Assembly (NCBI GenBank): GCA_963677225.1
Contig: OY781923.1
Span: 2,728,001 to 2,792,000, forward strand
From: SABI01 sp028532915
Lineage (GTDB): Bacteria; Spirochaetota; Spirochaetia; Sphaerochaetales; Sphaerochaetaceae
Direction: 5' to 3'
DNA: 64,000 bases
A program made the translations under genes and the position numbers. Below are positions 18,844-27,957 of the stretch, one piece after another (position 1 is the stretch's first letter; every line of letters starts with the position of its first letter). A model generated the notes under the pieces. The model made no database searches and was not told where the DNA came from. It worked only from the letters and a program-made list of their open reading frames with translations.

Positions 18844-19671
18844 TTATTTGAGCATTGAACTGGCAATTGCAGCTTTCTCAACCTGTTTGTTGAAAAGAAG
18901 GAAGAATACCAGCGGAATGAAACTTGCGATCACCATGGCGGCAAACATTCCTCCGAAATCGGTGCCGTACCTCCCCGAGTAGGCTAGAAGCCCGATAGGA
19001 AGCGTCTTTTTAGATTCCGAGGATATCAATACCAGAGTGAACATGAATTCGTTCCAGCTCTGAAGGAAGACATTTATGCTCATTGCAGCCAATGATGATT
19101 TGATCACCGGGAGCGTGATTCTGGCGAAAATAGTAAAGATGTTGCACCCGTCGATGAGAGCTGCCTCTTCTATGGAGTTCGGAAGGGATCTCAGAAAACT
19201 GTATGATATCAGAAGGGTCATGGAGAAGTTGAATGCACTTACCGACAGCACCAATGATAATCTCGTATCTATAAGACCTATGGAACGCACGAGGATGAAT
19301 ACCGGAACTATCACTATCTGTGAAGGAATCATGAGTCCCAAAGAGAACAGAGAGAGGAATCCTCCCTTCCCTTTCCAATGCATACGTGCCAGAGCGAACG
19401 CCGCCATCGATGCCGTCAAGCCTGTCAGTAATATAGTGCTTACGGTTATCACGATACTGTTTGCCATATAGGACAGGATACGGTTTTGAAAAAGTGCGTT
19501 CGTATAATTTTCGAAGTGCATAGCCTCCGGGAGGGCGAAAGAACCTCCCGTAACAATCTGCGCCGTGTCTTTGAAGGAGTTAAGGGCCAGCCAGAACAAC
19601 GGATAGATAAATGAGAGAGAAAGAAGCAACAGAAATATGGTAATAATGGTTTTTATCAGACGGTGTCTCAT
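18844..19671 (-). CDS. carbohydrate ABC transporter permease (MalG type)
   Basis: A 275-residue inner-membrane permease with six predicted membrane helices; the first is at about residues 9-31 (TIITIFLLLLSLSFIYPLFW). The cytoplasmic EAA loop that docks the ATPase is visible as EEAALIDGCNIFTIFARITL. Together with the MalF-type permease and the binding protein it forms a CUT1 sugar importer. No ATPase gene is in the operon; CUT1 systems in many bacteria share an MsmK/MalK ATPase encoded elsewhere. The gene starts 10 bases after the MalF-type gene ends and is followed by the ADP-ribosylglycohydrolase. Confidence 0.9.
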   Translation of the reverse strand: MRHRLIKTIITIFLLLLSLSFIYPLFWLALNSFKDTAQIVTGGSFALPEAMHFENYTNALFQNRILSYMANSIVITVSTILLTGLTASMAAFALARMHWKGKGGFLSLFSLGLMIPSQIVIVPVFILVRSIGLIDTRLSLVLSVSAFNFSMTLLISYSFLRSLPNSIEEAALIDGCNIFTIFARITLPVIKSSLAAMSINVFLQSWNEFMFTLVLISSESKKTLPIGLLAYSGRYGTDFGGMFAAMVIASFIPLVFFLLFNKQVEKAAIASSMLK

Positions 19672-19681
19672 TCTTTCTCTC

Positions 19682-20566
19682 CTATTTCTCTATGTGTTCA
19701 CTTCTGGTGAATTTGAAGATGATCAGCAGAATCACGATGATCTCGATGATCACCAGCGTTGATGCGGCACACCCGTATCCGAAATGCTGACTCGAGAATA
19801 CCTGTGAATAGATGAACATCATGACAGTCTGTGTGAGAGTTCCGGGTCCTCCCCCTGTCATGATATAGACCTGCGGGAATGTAAACAGTCCGCCGACTGT
19901 CGATATAACGAGAATCATCTTTATGGTATCCGACATCAGAGGGAGAGTGATCTTTCGCGTCGTTGTCAGAAAGTTCGCACCATCTATCGAAGCAGCCTCA
20001 AAATATTCCGTCGGGATTGTCTTCAGTCCGGCATACGAAAGCAGCGTCAGCCAGCCGAAATACTGCCACATACCGACAATCGCGACAGAGACAAGAGCTG
20101 TCTCCTGTTCGATCAGCCAGCGTGTCTGGAACTGACCGAGTCCTATAAGATTCAGAAACTGATTCAGCAGTCCCCATTCGGCATCATAGATCGATAACCA
20201 CAATTGAGATATCACTGTAATCGATAAGACTAAGGGTAACAGAAAAATTGTCCTGAATGCGTTCTGGGAGGAATCCTTGAAAAAATAAACCAAGATGATC
20301 GCGGTTGCCAGTCCGAGACATGCATTGAACACTATAGCCAGTATCATCAGTTTTAAAGACCGTGTGTTCGCCGCAAAGAAATAGGTATCATGGAACAACT
20401 TTTTAAAGTTGTCGAATCCGACGAATACCGCCTGGGATAGACCGTCTGACTGATAAAAGCCCATTCTGAGAGTGTAGACTAATGGTAAAATCACAAAAAA
20501 TGTGAATAGAATACATCCCGGAAGCATGAATGCCGCTACATTAGATTTCTTTTCAAAGGGGGTCAA
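19682..20566 (-). CDS. carbohydrate ABC transporter permease (MalF type)
   Basis: A 294-residue permease with six membrane helices and the EAA loop EYFEAASIDGANFLTTTRKI. I place the start at TTG 20566 because AGGAGG lies six bases upstream of it. An ATG further upstream (20605) falls inside a GC-rich hairpin and has no ribosome-binding site. The protein pairs with the MalG-type permease to form the channel of a CUT1 importer. The substrate is not evident; the operon partner ADP-ribosylglycohydrolase suggests a ribosylated compound. Confidence 0.87.
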   Translation of the reverse strand: MTPFEKKSNVAAFMLPGCILFTFFVILPLVYTLRMGFYQSDGLSQAVFVGFDNFKKLFHDTYFFAANTRSLKLMILAIVFNACLGLATAIILVYFFKDSSQNAFRTIFLLPLVLSITVISQLWLSIYDAEWGLLNQFLNLIGLGQFQTRWLIEQETALVSVAIVGMWQYFGWLTLLSYAGLKTIPTEYFEAASIDGANFLTTTRKITLPLMSDTIKMILVISTVGGLFTFPQVYIMTGGGPGTLTQTVMMFIYSQVFSSQHFGYGCAASTLVIIEIIVILLIIFKFTRSEHIEK

Positions 20567-20595
20567 TGGGTTCCTCCTGATTAAGTGAGATAACT

Positions 20596-20623
20596 TGCCC
20601 GGCATCCCGATTGACGCCGGGCA
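20596..20623 (-). promoter_or_regulatory. intercistronic hairpin between binding-protein and permease genes
   Basis: TGCCCGGC and GCCGGGCA form an 8-bp GC-rich stem 30 bases before the permease start. Such hairpins after the binding-protein gene usually protect its message from 3' decay or partly end transcription, giving more binding protein than permease. Confidence 0.6.
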
Positions 20624-20663
20624 GGTAGAATTTCGAATTAATTATAAATCTGGTAATTAAGAT

Positions 20664-21962
20664 TTACTGTTCTAAAGCACGATCCAAAGAAGAGATAAGC
20701 TCATCTACCGTCATATTCCCGGTCATAAACCCTGAAGCTCCCTGGATAACAGCGGTTGTTCCGGCTGCGGTCGGCATAACATCCTGTACCAATCCGTATA
20801 CATGCTCAAAATTCGCCATATCATTCCCGAGTCTCTGGATAGGTGCAGGAATTTCAACTGTAGACTCCCACTGGAACTTTTCCGGAATGAAAGGAACAGC
20901 CAGGTCGCCGTTGATCTCATAGTAATATCTGCTCTGCAGCTTTCCTACAGCAATGGCAACCTGAACGGCGGTTTCGGGATCTTTCGTTTCAGATGAAACG
21001 AAGATTCCGGAATTCTTCTTGGCGCCGCCGGCGACAGCCTTGCCGAGATCGGCAGCATCCGCTTCATGAAGCGCGGGATAGTAGAAGTAATCACAGGCTC
21101 CGCTCATGTTCTTGAAGGTTCCTCCCAGAGTCCACGATCCGTTCGCCATCATGGCCGCCTTGCCGGATTCGAAGAGATTGAGTGCTGTGCCGTAGTCGGT
21201 CAGAGAAACGTTGGGAGAAAAAGCGCCCATCTCAATCAGCTCTTTCATGAAATGAGCAGCTTCGACATATGAGCTGTCTGCGAATTTCTTTCCTGATTCC
21301 ACGATATTCTTCGTCACTTCTCCATCGATGGTATATGCGAAACCTTCCATCATCATCGCTGCAGGCCATCCGTCTTTTCCGGCTACTGCGATAGGAGTAA
21401 GACCGGCATCTTTTACCGTCTTGACGACTTCAACCAGTTCATCCGCAGTGACAGGTACTTCAAGTCCGAGTTCTTCGAATATTTCCGTGTTATAGAACAT
21501 CACTTCATAGAACATGTTTTCAAACGGGATCGCATAGATGTGTCCGTCAGTATGAGGGAGTTTCGCACTCGGTACGACATTGTCCCAGAAATCCGAGTCA
21601 TCAAGATACGGATCGAGAGCTAAAGCTGCTTCAGCTTTCAGAATCGGGGTTGCCCATGTACCACCGTGGTCCCACCATACATCGGGAGCATTACCTCCTG
21701 CTATGAGTGTTCTGACTTTGGTCTCATAATCTTCAGCAGAACCGGTTACCATCTCCAGTTCGATTTCAACACCCGGACACTCTTCATCGATATGGTCCAT
21801 AATGAAAGCCAGAGATTTCTCCATGCTGGCATCTGAATTGTGAATAAGAAGCTTGACGGGTTCAGAGCCCGCCTCTTTACTGTCGACATCCTTCTGCCCG
21901 GAAGCAAACACGGCTACTGTACACAACAGTACAAGCAATACCACTATACCTTTTTTTCTCAT
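20664..21962 (-). CDS. extracellular solute-binding protein, family 1 (sugar ABC importer)
   Basis: A 432-residue secreted binding protein. The signal peptide is MRKKGIVVLLVLLCTVAVFA followed by SGQKD, typical of spirochaetal exported proteins. The mature part shows the family-1 features AGGNAPDVWWDHGGTW (~92-107), DGHIYAIPFENMFYEVMFYN and a hydrophobic substrate-cleft pattern with many tryptophan and tyrosine residues. It captures an oligosaccharide or glycoside outside the inner membrane and delivers it to the two downstream permeases. Upstream on the same strand is an AraC regulator. Confidence 0.9.
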   Translation of the reverse strand: MRKKGIVVLLVLLCTVAVFASGQKDVDSKEAGSEPVKLLIHNSDASMEKSLAFIMDHIDEECPGVEIELEMVTGSAEDYETKVRTLIAGGNAPDVWWDHGGTWATPILKAEAALALDPYLDDSDFWDNVVPSAKLPHTDGHIYAIPFENMFYEVMFYNTEIFEELGLEVPVTADELVEVVKTVKDAGLTPIAVAGKDGWPAAMMMEGFAYTIDGEVTKNIVESGKKFADSSYVEAAHFMKELIEMGAFSPNVSLTDYGTALNLFESGKAAMMANGSWTLGGTFKNMSGACDYFYYPALHEADAADLGKAVAGGAKKNSGIFVSSETKDPETAVQVAIAVGKLQSRYYYEINGDLAVPFIPEKFQWESTVEIPAPIQRLGNDMANFEHVYGLVQDVMPTAAGTTAVIQGASGFMTGNMTVDELISSLDRALEQ

Positions 21963-22037
21963 GATGACTCCTTTTAAGATAAATACGAATATATACAGAT
22001 TTTAGGACAGCACCATTGAAAGCGCTTGGAGATTCTT

Positions 22038-23024
22038 TTATGACTTTTTGTACTTTTTACCACTTTTTCTGAATTCTGAAGGAGTCATGCCTGTCGTCCG
22101 TTTGAATATCCTGTTGAAATAGGAGAGGTCATTGAAACCTGAGTCCAGAGCAACTGTAAGAATATCGAGATTGCTTTGTGCAAGGAGCTGGGAGGCCTGT
22201 TCGATTCTCCGTCTGTTGATAAACTGCTTGATAGTCTCTCCTTCGATGCTCTTGAAAAGATCATTTGCTCTGGTACGGCCCAATCCGGTAGGCTCGATGA
22301 TATCTTCCACACTGATATCTTCCAGGTAATTCTTCTCGATAGTATCCAGAAGCTCCCTGATGATCTTCTCTCTACGTTTCAGAACCGCAAGTTTCTGAAT
22401 ACCCGATTCATTGTATAGCTGGTATATGCGGATCATCAGAGCTTTGAACAGAAGGGGAACCAGTTCATTCTGTTTCGGGTAACTTCTGTTGAATGCATCA
22501 ACACTTGCCAGTGCGAGATGGAGAACCCTGTAAAAGGCGTCACCTTCAAGATGAAGGCGGAACATGAAATTGTCCTCCACACGAAAAAACGGCTCCACCA
22601 GGGTGAACTGTATTCCTTCGTTCAGTTTATCAAGCGTTATGGTTTTCGTGAGATATTCGGGAAGAAAGCAGTAATTCAATAACGTAAGAGTCTTTCCTTT
22701 GGGGATATTGAAAGCGTGGGAGACTTTGTTGTTGATAAAGAAGATATCACCTTTTACAACATGAAAGACCTTCTTATCCATGATGTGTTCACACTCACCG
22801 TCAAGGATGAGCACGAGTTCAAGAAAATGATGTGTATGATTCTCTATCTCTCTGGGGCCCGATTCTTCCTGAATGAAAGGAACCAGTTTCAGTTCCTCTC
22901 CCTTTTCACTGAAGTTGATGCCGCCTTTAAAAGTCTTGCGGATCGTCTCATCTGTGACACGTATCATCTTGTCATAGGAGAATACCGTATAGTGGGACAA
23001 GATCTGTTTTACATCCATCTGCAC
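22038..23024 (-). CDS. AraC family transcriptional regulator with cupin-type sensor domain
   Basis: A 328-residue regulator. The N-terminal half is a cupin-like sugar-sensing domain (NHTHHFLELVLILDGECEHI, then VVKGDIFFINNKVSHAFNI). The C-terminal ~100 residues carry two AraC helix-turn-helix units, ending with the classic GFNDLSYFNRIFKRTTGMTP and SEFRK. It most likely activates the adjacent sugar ABC / ADP-ribosylglycohydrolase operon, which starts 75 bases downstream on the same strand. The first codon is GTG, with an in-frame ATG two codons later; either may be used. Confidence 0.88.
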   Translation of the reverse strand: MQMDVKQILSHYTVFSYDKMIRVTDETIRKTFKGGINFSEKGEELKLVPFIQEESGPREIENHTHHFLELVLILDGECEHIMDKKVFHVVKGDIFFINNKVSHAFNIPKGKTLTLLNYCFLPEYLTKTITLDKLNEGIQFTLVEPFFRVEDNFMFRLHLEGDAFYRVLHLALASVDAFNRSYPKQNELVPLLFKALMIRIYQLYNESGIQKLAVLKRREKIIRELLDTIEKNYLEDISVEDIIEPTGLGRTRANDLFKSIEGETIKQFINRRRIEQASQLLAQSNLDILTVALDSGFNDLSYFNRIFKRTTGMTPSEFRKSGKKYKKS

Positions 23025-23445
23025 ACGCCCTCTCTCAACTTCGGAGAATTTTCATCAAGCATACCATAAAAAGGAGATAAATGATGGGTTATCACAGAAT
23101 ATCATATGTATTAATCTCTGCCGTGCTCTCTCCGGAATCTTTCCTCTCTTCACTGCCATCCTCAATTAATACCATGCATTCATTCTGATCCCCTTTGATA
23201 TAGCATCTTGAATATCTTACCTCGTATACTGTTTGAACAGTGGTCTCATCTGTGATAAGATTTATTCACACGACAGGTAGATTCTGTTACACATGACTCA
23301 GCGAGTCTCATCCTTTTTCTAAACCGATTTGATCATCCGCTCTGTTTTTGCAACCGAAAAGGCTCATCATGTCAGGGATCTCAACTGATTGATACACGGA
23401 AGTTTTCCTCTCAGATAAGTCAACCTTGCCGAAAGGATACATACT
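23025..23445. other. intergenic region, no gene seen
   Basis: About 420 bases between divergent genes (AraC regulator to the left, radical SAM gene to the right). I find no open frame with a ribosome-binding site, no structured RNA motif and no repeat. It should contain both promoters. Confidence 0.4.
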
Positions 23446-24372
23446 ATGAATGATATGAGATATATCTACGGTCCGGTTCCTTCACGAAGGCTCGGAATCT
23501 CATTAGGGATCAGCCCTATCCCGAAAAAGACCTGCAACTATTCCTGCATCTATTGCCAGCTTGGAAGAACAGATAAGATGTCAAATAATAGAGAGATGTT
23601 CTTCCCGGTCGGGGATATCCTCTCGGAATTTGATGCAGTGGTAACACAGAAGATCGCTTTTGATGTGATCACGATCGTAGGAGAAGGAGAACCCACCCTC
23701 TATCTGGGTCTGGGAAAACTGATCGGAGAACTGCAGCAAAGATGTGACAAGCCGATAGCTGTGATTACGAACGGGGCCCTTCTTTACGATAAACAGGTGA
23801 GAGAAGATCTGCAGAAAGCCGATATCGTCCTTCCGACACTGGATGCCTGTTCAAAGGATCTTTTCAGGAAAATCAACAGACCATATAAAACCCTCACATA
23901 CGAAAAGGTCCTATGGGGACTGCAGGAATTCTCCAAAGATTATCGAGGGCAGCTGTGGATCGAGATCATGCTCGTTGAAGGATATAACGACGATGAAAGG
24001 TCATTGAAAGAGTATTTGAAGATGCTCTCAACAATTCATTATGACAAGCTCTACGTAAACACTCCTGTCCGCCCTCCGGCTGAATCGCGTGTTAAAGCCG
24101 TCGATCATGAGAAAATGGCTTATGCCGCACAGTATCTTGGCGGGATCTCGATCGACCTTCTGGTTTCTCAGGGATTTCATAGTGAGATCAAAAACGACTA
24201 CGATGCGGTTCTCAGCATAATCAAACGCCATCCGATGAACCAATTTGAGATTGAAGGATTCTTAAACTCACGAAAATGCAAACACATAGAAGAAACAATG
24301 AAAGAACTCTCTAAAGACCCCCGCACACAATCCATAGATTACAAAGGGTTTGTAACCTACAGACTCAAATAG
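23446..24372 (+). CDS. radical SAM protein (COG0731, wyosine-synthase-like)
   Basis: A 308-residue radical SAM enzyme. The 4Fe-4S motif is CNYSCIYCQ (Cys30, Cys34, Cys37). The N-terminal YIYGPVPSRRLGISLGI and the segment TIVGEGEPTLYLGLGKLI are typical of the COG0731 group related to archaeal Tyw1. The C-terminal ~60 residues look like a small winged-helix domain (HPMNQFEIEGFLNSRKCKHI), as in other bacterial members. Bacterial members have no established reaction, so only the class is assigned. It is monocistronic and convergent with the DUF4041 gene, 12 bases away. Confidence 0.85.
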   Translation: MNDMRYIYGPVPSRRLGISLGISPIPKKTCNYSCIYCQLGRTDKMSNNREMFFPVGDILSEFDAVVTQKIAFDVITIVGEGEPTLYLGLGKLIGELQQRCDKPIAVITNGALLYDKQVREDLQKADIVLPTLDACSKDLFRKINRPYKTLTYEKVLWGLQEFSKDYRGQLWIEIMLVEGYNDDERSLKEYLKMLSTIHYDKLYVNTPVRPPAESRVKAVDHEKMAYAAQYLGGISIDLLVSQGFHSEIKNDYDAVLSIIKRHPMNQFEIEGFLNSRKCKHIEETMKELSKDPRTQSIDYKGFVTYRLK

Positions 24373-24384
24373 GTCAGAGTTCTC

Positions 24385-26406
24385 TCAATCTGAATTATCC
24401 TCCCCATCATCAATATCTTCACTTCCAGAAAGATCAATTTCCGGAATATCATGCCCCTGCATTGAAAGAGATTGTTTGTAATCTTCTGCAAGCATGGTTC
24501 TGTTGAACTCGGCGGCGGGATTGATTTCTGCTACCAGCTGTTCAAGCTCGTCAAGAGAAATATCAAAGAACTCTTTTCTGAGATTGACCTTGTTCACTCT
24601 TCTGGTATGGAGTCTTCTGTGTAGTTCATTCTCAAGACCGACTGCATCTGTAGAGAAGATGAAACTGTGCACATCAAATTTAAACGGCACGCTGGCGCTG
24701 CCCAGTTCGTTGATACGTTCCTGAGGATCCAGCCTTCGTGTCATCCCGATTTTGAAGATATGATCACCGAAAGATCCCAGGTTACTGATGATATAGACAT
24801 TCCCGGCCTTACCATTCTGCAGTCTGGTAATTTCCTCTTTCTTCTCCTCAACATGATTCAGTTCGGTAGTAAGTTCTTCGAGTTTCAACATAATATCTGC
24901 ATGCTTAGAAGAATCGGAAGGTTCCTGTTCGAGCATTTTCCGGATTTTCGTTATTTCCGCCTTATATTTGGATTCTTCAAAAGCAACCTGCTTCTGTTGT
25001 TCTTTCAAACGCCTCCTCTCTTCAGCTTCTTCTCTCATCTGCTGACGTAGCGCCAACTGTTCCTGTCTGACCTGTTCCTTCTTTATATAATATTCATATT
25101 CGATTCTTACAGCATTTTCGAAAAGGTGTTCAAGTTCACCAATGAATCTTCTCGCAGTCCCGGCAATCTGCTGATTACCTTCCGAGACGATTGCTAAATA
25201 TTTCTCTATCAGGGATTTTACTTGTTCGAGAGCTCTTTCAAGTTTCTCATACTTCAGATTGTAAAGAATATTCTGCAGTTCGGCACGTAGAGAAATAACC
25301 ATGAGTTTATAAATCGCCTGATTAGCTTTGGTTGTATATCTTTTCGCATAATTTTCTAACAATGCATCAATCTGTTTCTGGTTGGCTCTAAATTCTTTTC
25401 GGAGGTCCTGATAACTCATAGAGTTAAGATTCAGCATTACCGATGGTGCTATTGTATCGAGATCCTTCTTCTCTTCGTCTGATAAACGCCTCAGATACTC
25501 CTCTGGAATCTCTGTCTCATGAAATCTTTCTACAGCATGTTCGACAGCGGCATACAGTTCCTTAAATCTGGATAGTTTTCGCTTCTGATTTTCCAAACTC
25601 CTGGTAAGCTTTGCGTTCTTTTCTTCCAGAGAGGACTTTTCCTCTTTAGAACTATCTATCTTCAGGCTGAGATTCCGAATTTCAGTTTTACAGGTTTCAA
25701 TCTCTTTTTTCAGATTATCGAGCAGTTTTCCAGCTTCCTCGATATTATTAATGCCCAATCGTCTACTTCTAGCCTGTTCATGAATCAGGTCTTCTTTGGT
25801 ATTTCTAAATTTTTTGTAAAGAATCAATCCAATAATGATTAAAATCACTATTACGATAGACATCATGATGTCAGGTGTCATGTACAGCCTCTCAATATGT
25901 TCAACAGTGTTTCCGGAAACGATGTGCTCTGTTTTTAGATTTTCAAAATCGTCTTTTTTCTCTATCTTCTCAGTCCGTTCAGTAACCAGGTTTTCTTCAT
26001 GCATTACGTTCTCATTGGAGATATCCGGTGATTCACTCCTTTTGATAGGAAGAACGGATACAGAGGATTTCATTGCATCAGTCTCATCTTTAAGATTGTC
26101 TTTTTGAATCTCTTCAATAGCAATTTCTATTTTTTCGATGGAACCCTGAGCAAGCTCATTTTTCGCATTGTCAGAAAACTTTCCCTCTTCAATCTCTTCC
26201 ATCGAAAATGTTATTACTTCATCTGTCTCTTTTAAGCTGGCAAATCCGGTTGAGCTCTCCCGATCTTCTACGGAAGGCTCTTGAATAGTAATTGTCAGTT
26301 CTGAAGTTTCAGGTGAGGAACTATTTTGCTGAACCGAGGTGCAACTGAAAAAAAACAGCAGAGAGAAAAAAAGAAATGTGCATTGGATATGATTTCTTCT
26401 ACTCAT
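24385..26406 (-). CDS. membrane-anchored DUF4041 / T5orf172 (GIY-YIG-like) protein with lipoprotein signal
   Basis: A 673-residue multidomain protein. The start at ATG 26406 is chosen because it yields a lipoprotein signal peptide (MSRRNHIQCTFLFFSLLFFF then SC, cysteine ~22); an upstream in-frame ATG (26499) would bury it. Residues ~25-178 are acidic and low-complexity. A membrane helix is at ~180-199 (IMMSIVIVILIIIGLILYKK). A coiled coil follows, then the DUF4041 region (~270-480), another coiled coil, and a T5orf172/MUG113-type GIY-YIG-like domain (~536-619: VYIISN, FKIGMTRR, and ENELHRRL with the probable catalytic glutamate). Usual DUF4041-GIY proteins are soluble; the lipoprotein and membrane anchor are odd. 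It is divergent from the AAA/RloB pair. A nuclease or nucleic-acid-sensing role at the membrane is inference. Confidence 0.78.
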   Translation of the reverse strand: MSRRNHIQCTFLFFSLLFFFSCTSVQQNSSSPETSELTITIQEPSVEDRESSTGFASLKETDEVITFSMEEIEEGKFSDNAKNELAQGSIEKIEIAIEEIQKDNLKDETDAMKSSVSVLPIKRSESPDISNENVMHEENLVTERTEKIEKKDDFENLKTEHIVSGNTVEHIERLYMTPDIMMSIVIVILIIIGLILYKKFRNTKEDLIHEQARSRRLGINNIEEAGKLLDNLKKEIETCKTEIRNLSLKIDSSKEEKSSLEEKNAKLTRSLENQKRKLSRFKELYAAVEHAVERFHETEIPEEYLRRLSDEEKKDLDTIAPSVMLNLNSMSYQDLRKEFRANQKQIDALLENYAKRYTTKANQAIYKLMVISLRAELQNILYNLKYEKLERALEQVKSLIEKYLAIVSEGNQQIAGTARRFIGELEHLFENAVRIEYEYYIKKEQVRQEQLALRQQMREEAEERRRLKEQQKQVAFEESKYKAEITKIRKMLEQEPSDSSKHADIMLKLEELTTELNHVEEKKEEITRLQNGKAGNVYIISNLGSFGDHIFKIGMTRRLDPQERINELGSASVPFKFDVHSFIFSTDAVGLENELHRRLHTRRVNKVNLRKEFFDISLDELEQLVAEINPAAEFNRTMLAEDYKQSLSMQGHDIPEIDLSGSEDIDDGEDNSD

Positions 26407-26607
26407 AGACGAATAGTCATTATAACACAGAATCTTCAAGCTGGAAGTTACTTTAAAGGCTGATATAATACCACATTTCCTGTTCAGTCTTTCAGCCATC
26501 CACTATATTAACCCAGCTCTAAAAAGCAAAGAATGTGAAAAATTCTCTTCTTTTGTTGATTTTACATATATATTATTATATTATCTACTCATAAGAAAGG
26601 GGTATAT

Positions 26608-27957
26608 ATGCTTATAAGCTTTGCGATACAGAACTGGATGTCCTTCAGAGACCCTGCTGAATTCTCCCTCATCGCCAGCAGAGAACAGCAGCACGGCAGA
26701 CGTCTGACTCGACTTAACAAATTCAGAATGAGAGCACTTCCTATCGCAGCAGTCTATGGAGGAAACGCCTCGGGAAAAACCAATTTATTTAAAGCTTTAG
26801 CTTTTGCAAAACATTTCATAGTACGCGGATGCCAACAGGATGCAATGATTCCTATCGAGACATTTGAACTTGATAAAGATTTCAGGTCAAAACCTGCATC
26901 CTTCACCTTCGAAATCCTCGTGAATGATGACATCTATGAATTTTCGTTTGCTGTGACGGCATCAGAAGTTGTAGAAGAAAAACTGATAAAAATCCTCAGC
27001 ACAAGTGAAAAGGTTCTCTATCATAGGATTATGCATGATTTGAACCCCAGATTTCATTCATCTGTCAGGAATCAACGGCTGAAGTTCGCTTTTGAAGGAA
27101 CAAGAGACAATCAGCTTTTCTTAACTAACAGTGTTTCCCAGAAAATTGATACTTTCAAACATATCTATGACTGGTTCGCGAAGACTCTCATCCTTGTAGC
27201 TCCCGACGCGAGATTCAACGCCTTCGAGAAATTCATATCGGAAGACAGTCCTCTGTATAATCGGATGAACCTCATACTGCCGAAGCTGGATACAGGTATC
27301 ACTACTCTGGGAGGAGAGGAAGTCTCATTTGATACACTTCAGATTCCGGATATCCTCAAACAGGAACTTCGGGAAAAAACTACAGATAAAACAACCATAA
27401 AACTCAACGAAAGGGATGAAAAACTCGTTGTATCACGTGAAAATGGTAAACTCGTAGTAAAAAAACTCTATACATACCATCAGGATGCGCAAGGTAACAA
27501 AGTCCGTTTTGAGATGAAGCAGGAGTCAGATGGGTCAAAACGGATAATGGACCTGCTTCCTGCTTTTCTGGACCTGACCGCAAATCAATCGTCGAGTGTA
27601 TACATCATAGACGAACTTGACAGAAGCCTTCATACACTTCTGACGAAGCAGTTGATCTCTATCTATCTAGGAAACTGCAGCAGCAGTACCCGTAACCAGA
27701 TGATATTCACCACACACGATCTGATGCTGATGAATCAATCTCTGCTGAGACGGGATGAGATGTGGATAACAAAGAGGAAAAATGACGGTTCTTCTCAATT
27801 GATCAGCTTCGCCGAGTTTGATGACATACGAAACGATAAAGATATCCGAAAGAGTTATCTGCAGGGACGCATGGGAGGAATCCCTGACCTCACTGCAGAT
27901 ATAATCATCTCAGATATAGCCAGAGGTCTGCACAGTAATGGGACGGAGAAGATTTAG
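26608..27957 (+). CDS. AAA family (ABC/OLD-like) ATPase, AbiLi/RloA-type
   Basis: A 449-residue ATPase. The first strand is MLISFAIQNWMSFRDPAEFS, Walker A is GGNASGKT (51-58), the ABC-like signature is ESDGSKRI, Walker B is VYIIDELDRSLH and the switch motif is FTTHDLMLMN. It has the same plan as the ATPase at 15488 but a different sequence. Its stop overlaps the start of the RloB-family gene by 20 bases, the arrangement of AbiL-type abortive-infection modules. In such systems the ATPase senses infection and controls the effector; here that is inferred from family membership only. AAAGGGG lies upstream of the ATG. Confidence 0.85.
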   Translation: MLISFAIQNWMSFRDPAEFSLIASREQQHGRRLTRLNKFRMRALPIAAVYGGNASGKTNLFKALAFAKHFIVRGCQQDAMIPIETFELDKDFRSKPASFTFEILVNDDIYEFSFAVTASEVVEEKLIKILSTSEKVLYHRIMHDLNPRFHSSVRNQRLKFAFEGTRDNQLFLTNSVSQKIDTFKHIYDWFAKTLILVAPDARFNAFEKFISEDSPLYNRMNLILPKLDTGITTLGGEEVSFDTLQIPDILKQELREKTTDKTTIKLNERDEKLVVSRENGKLVVKKLYTYHQDAQGNKVRFEMKQESDGSKRIMDLLPAFLDLTANQSSSVYIIDELDRSLHTLLTKQLISIYLGNCSSSTRNQMIFTTHDLMLMNQSLLRRDEMWITKRKNDGSSQLISFAEFDDIRNDKDIRKSYLQGRMGGIPDLTADIIISDIARGLHSNGTEKI

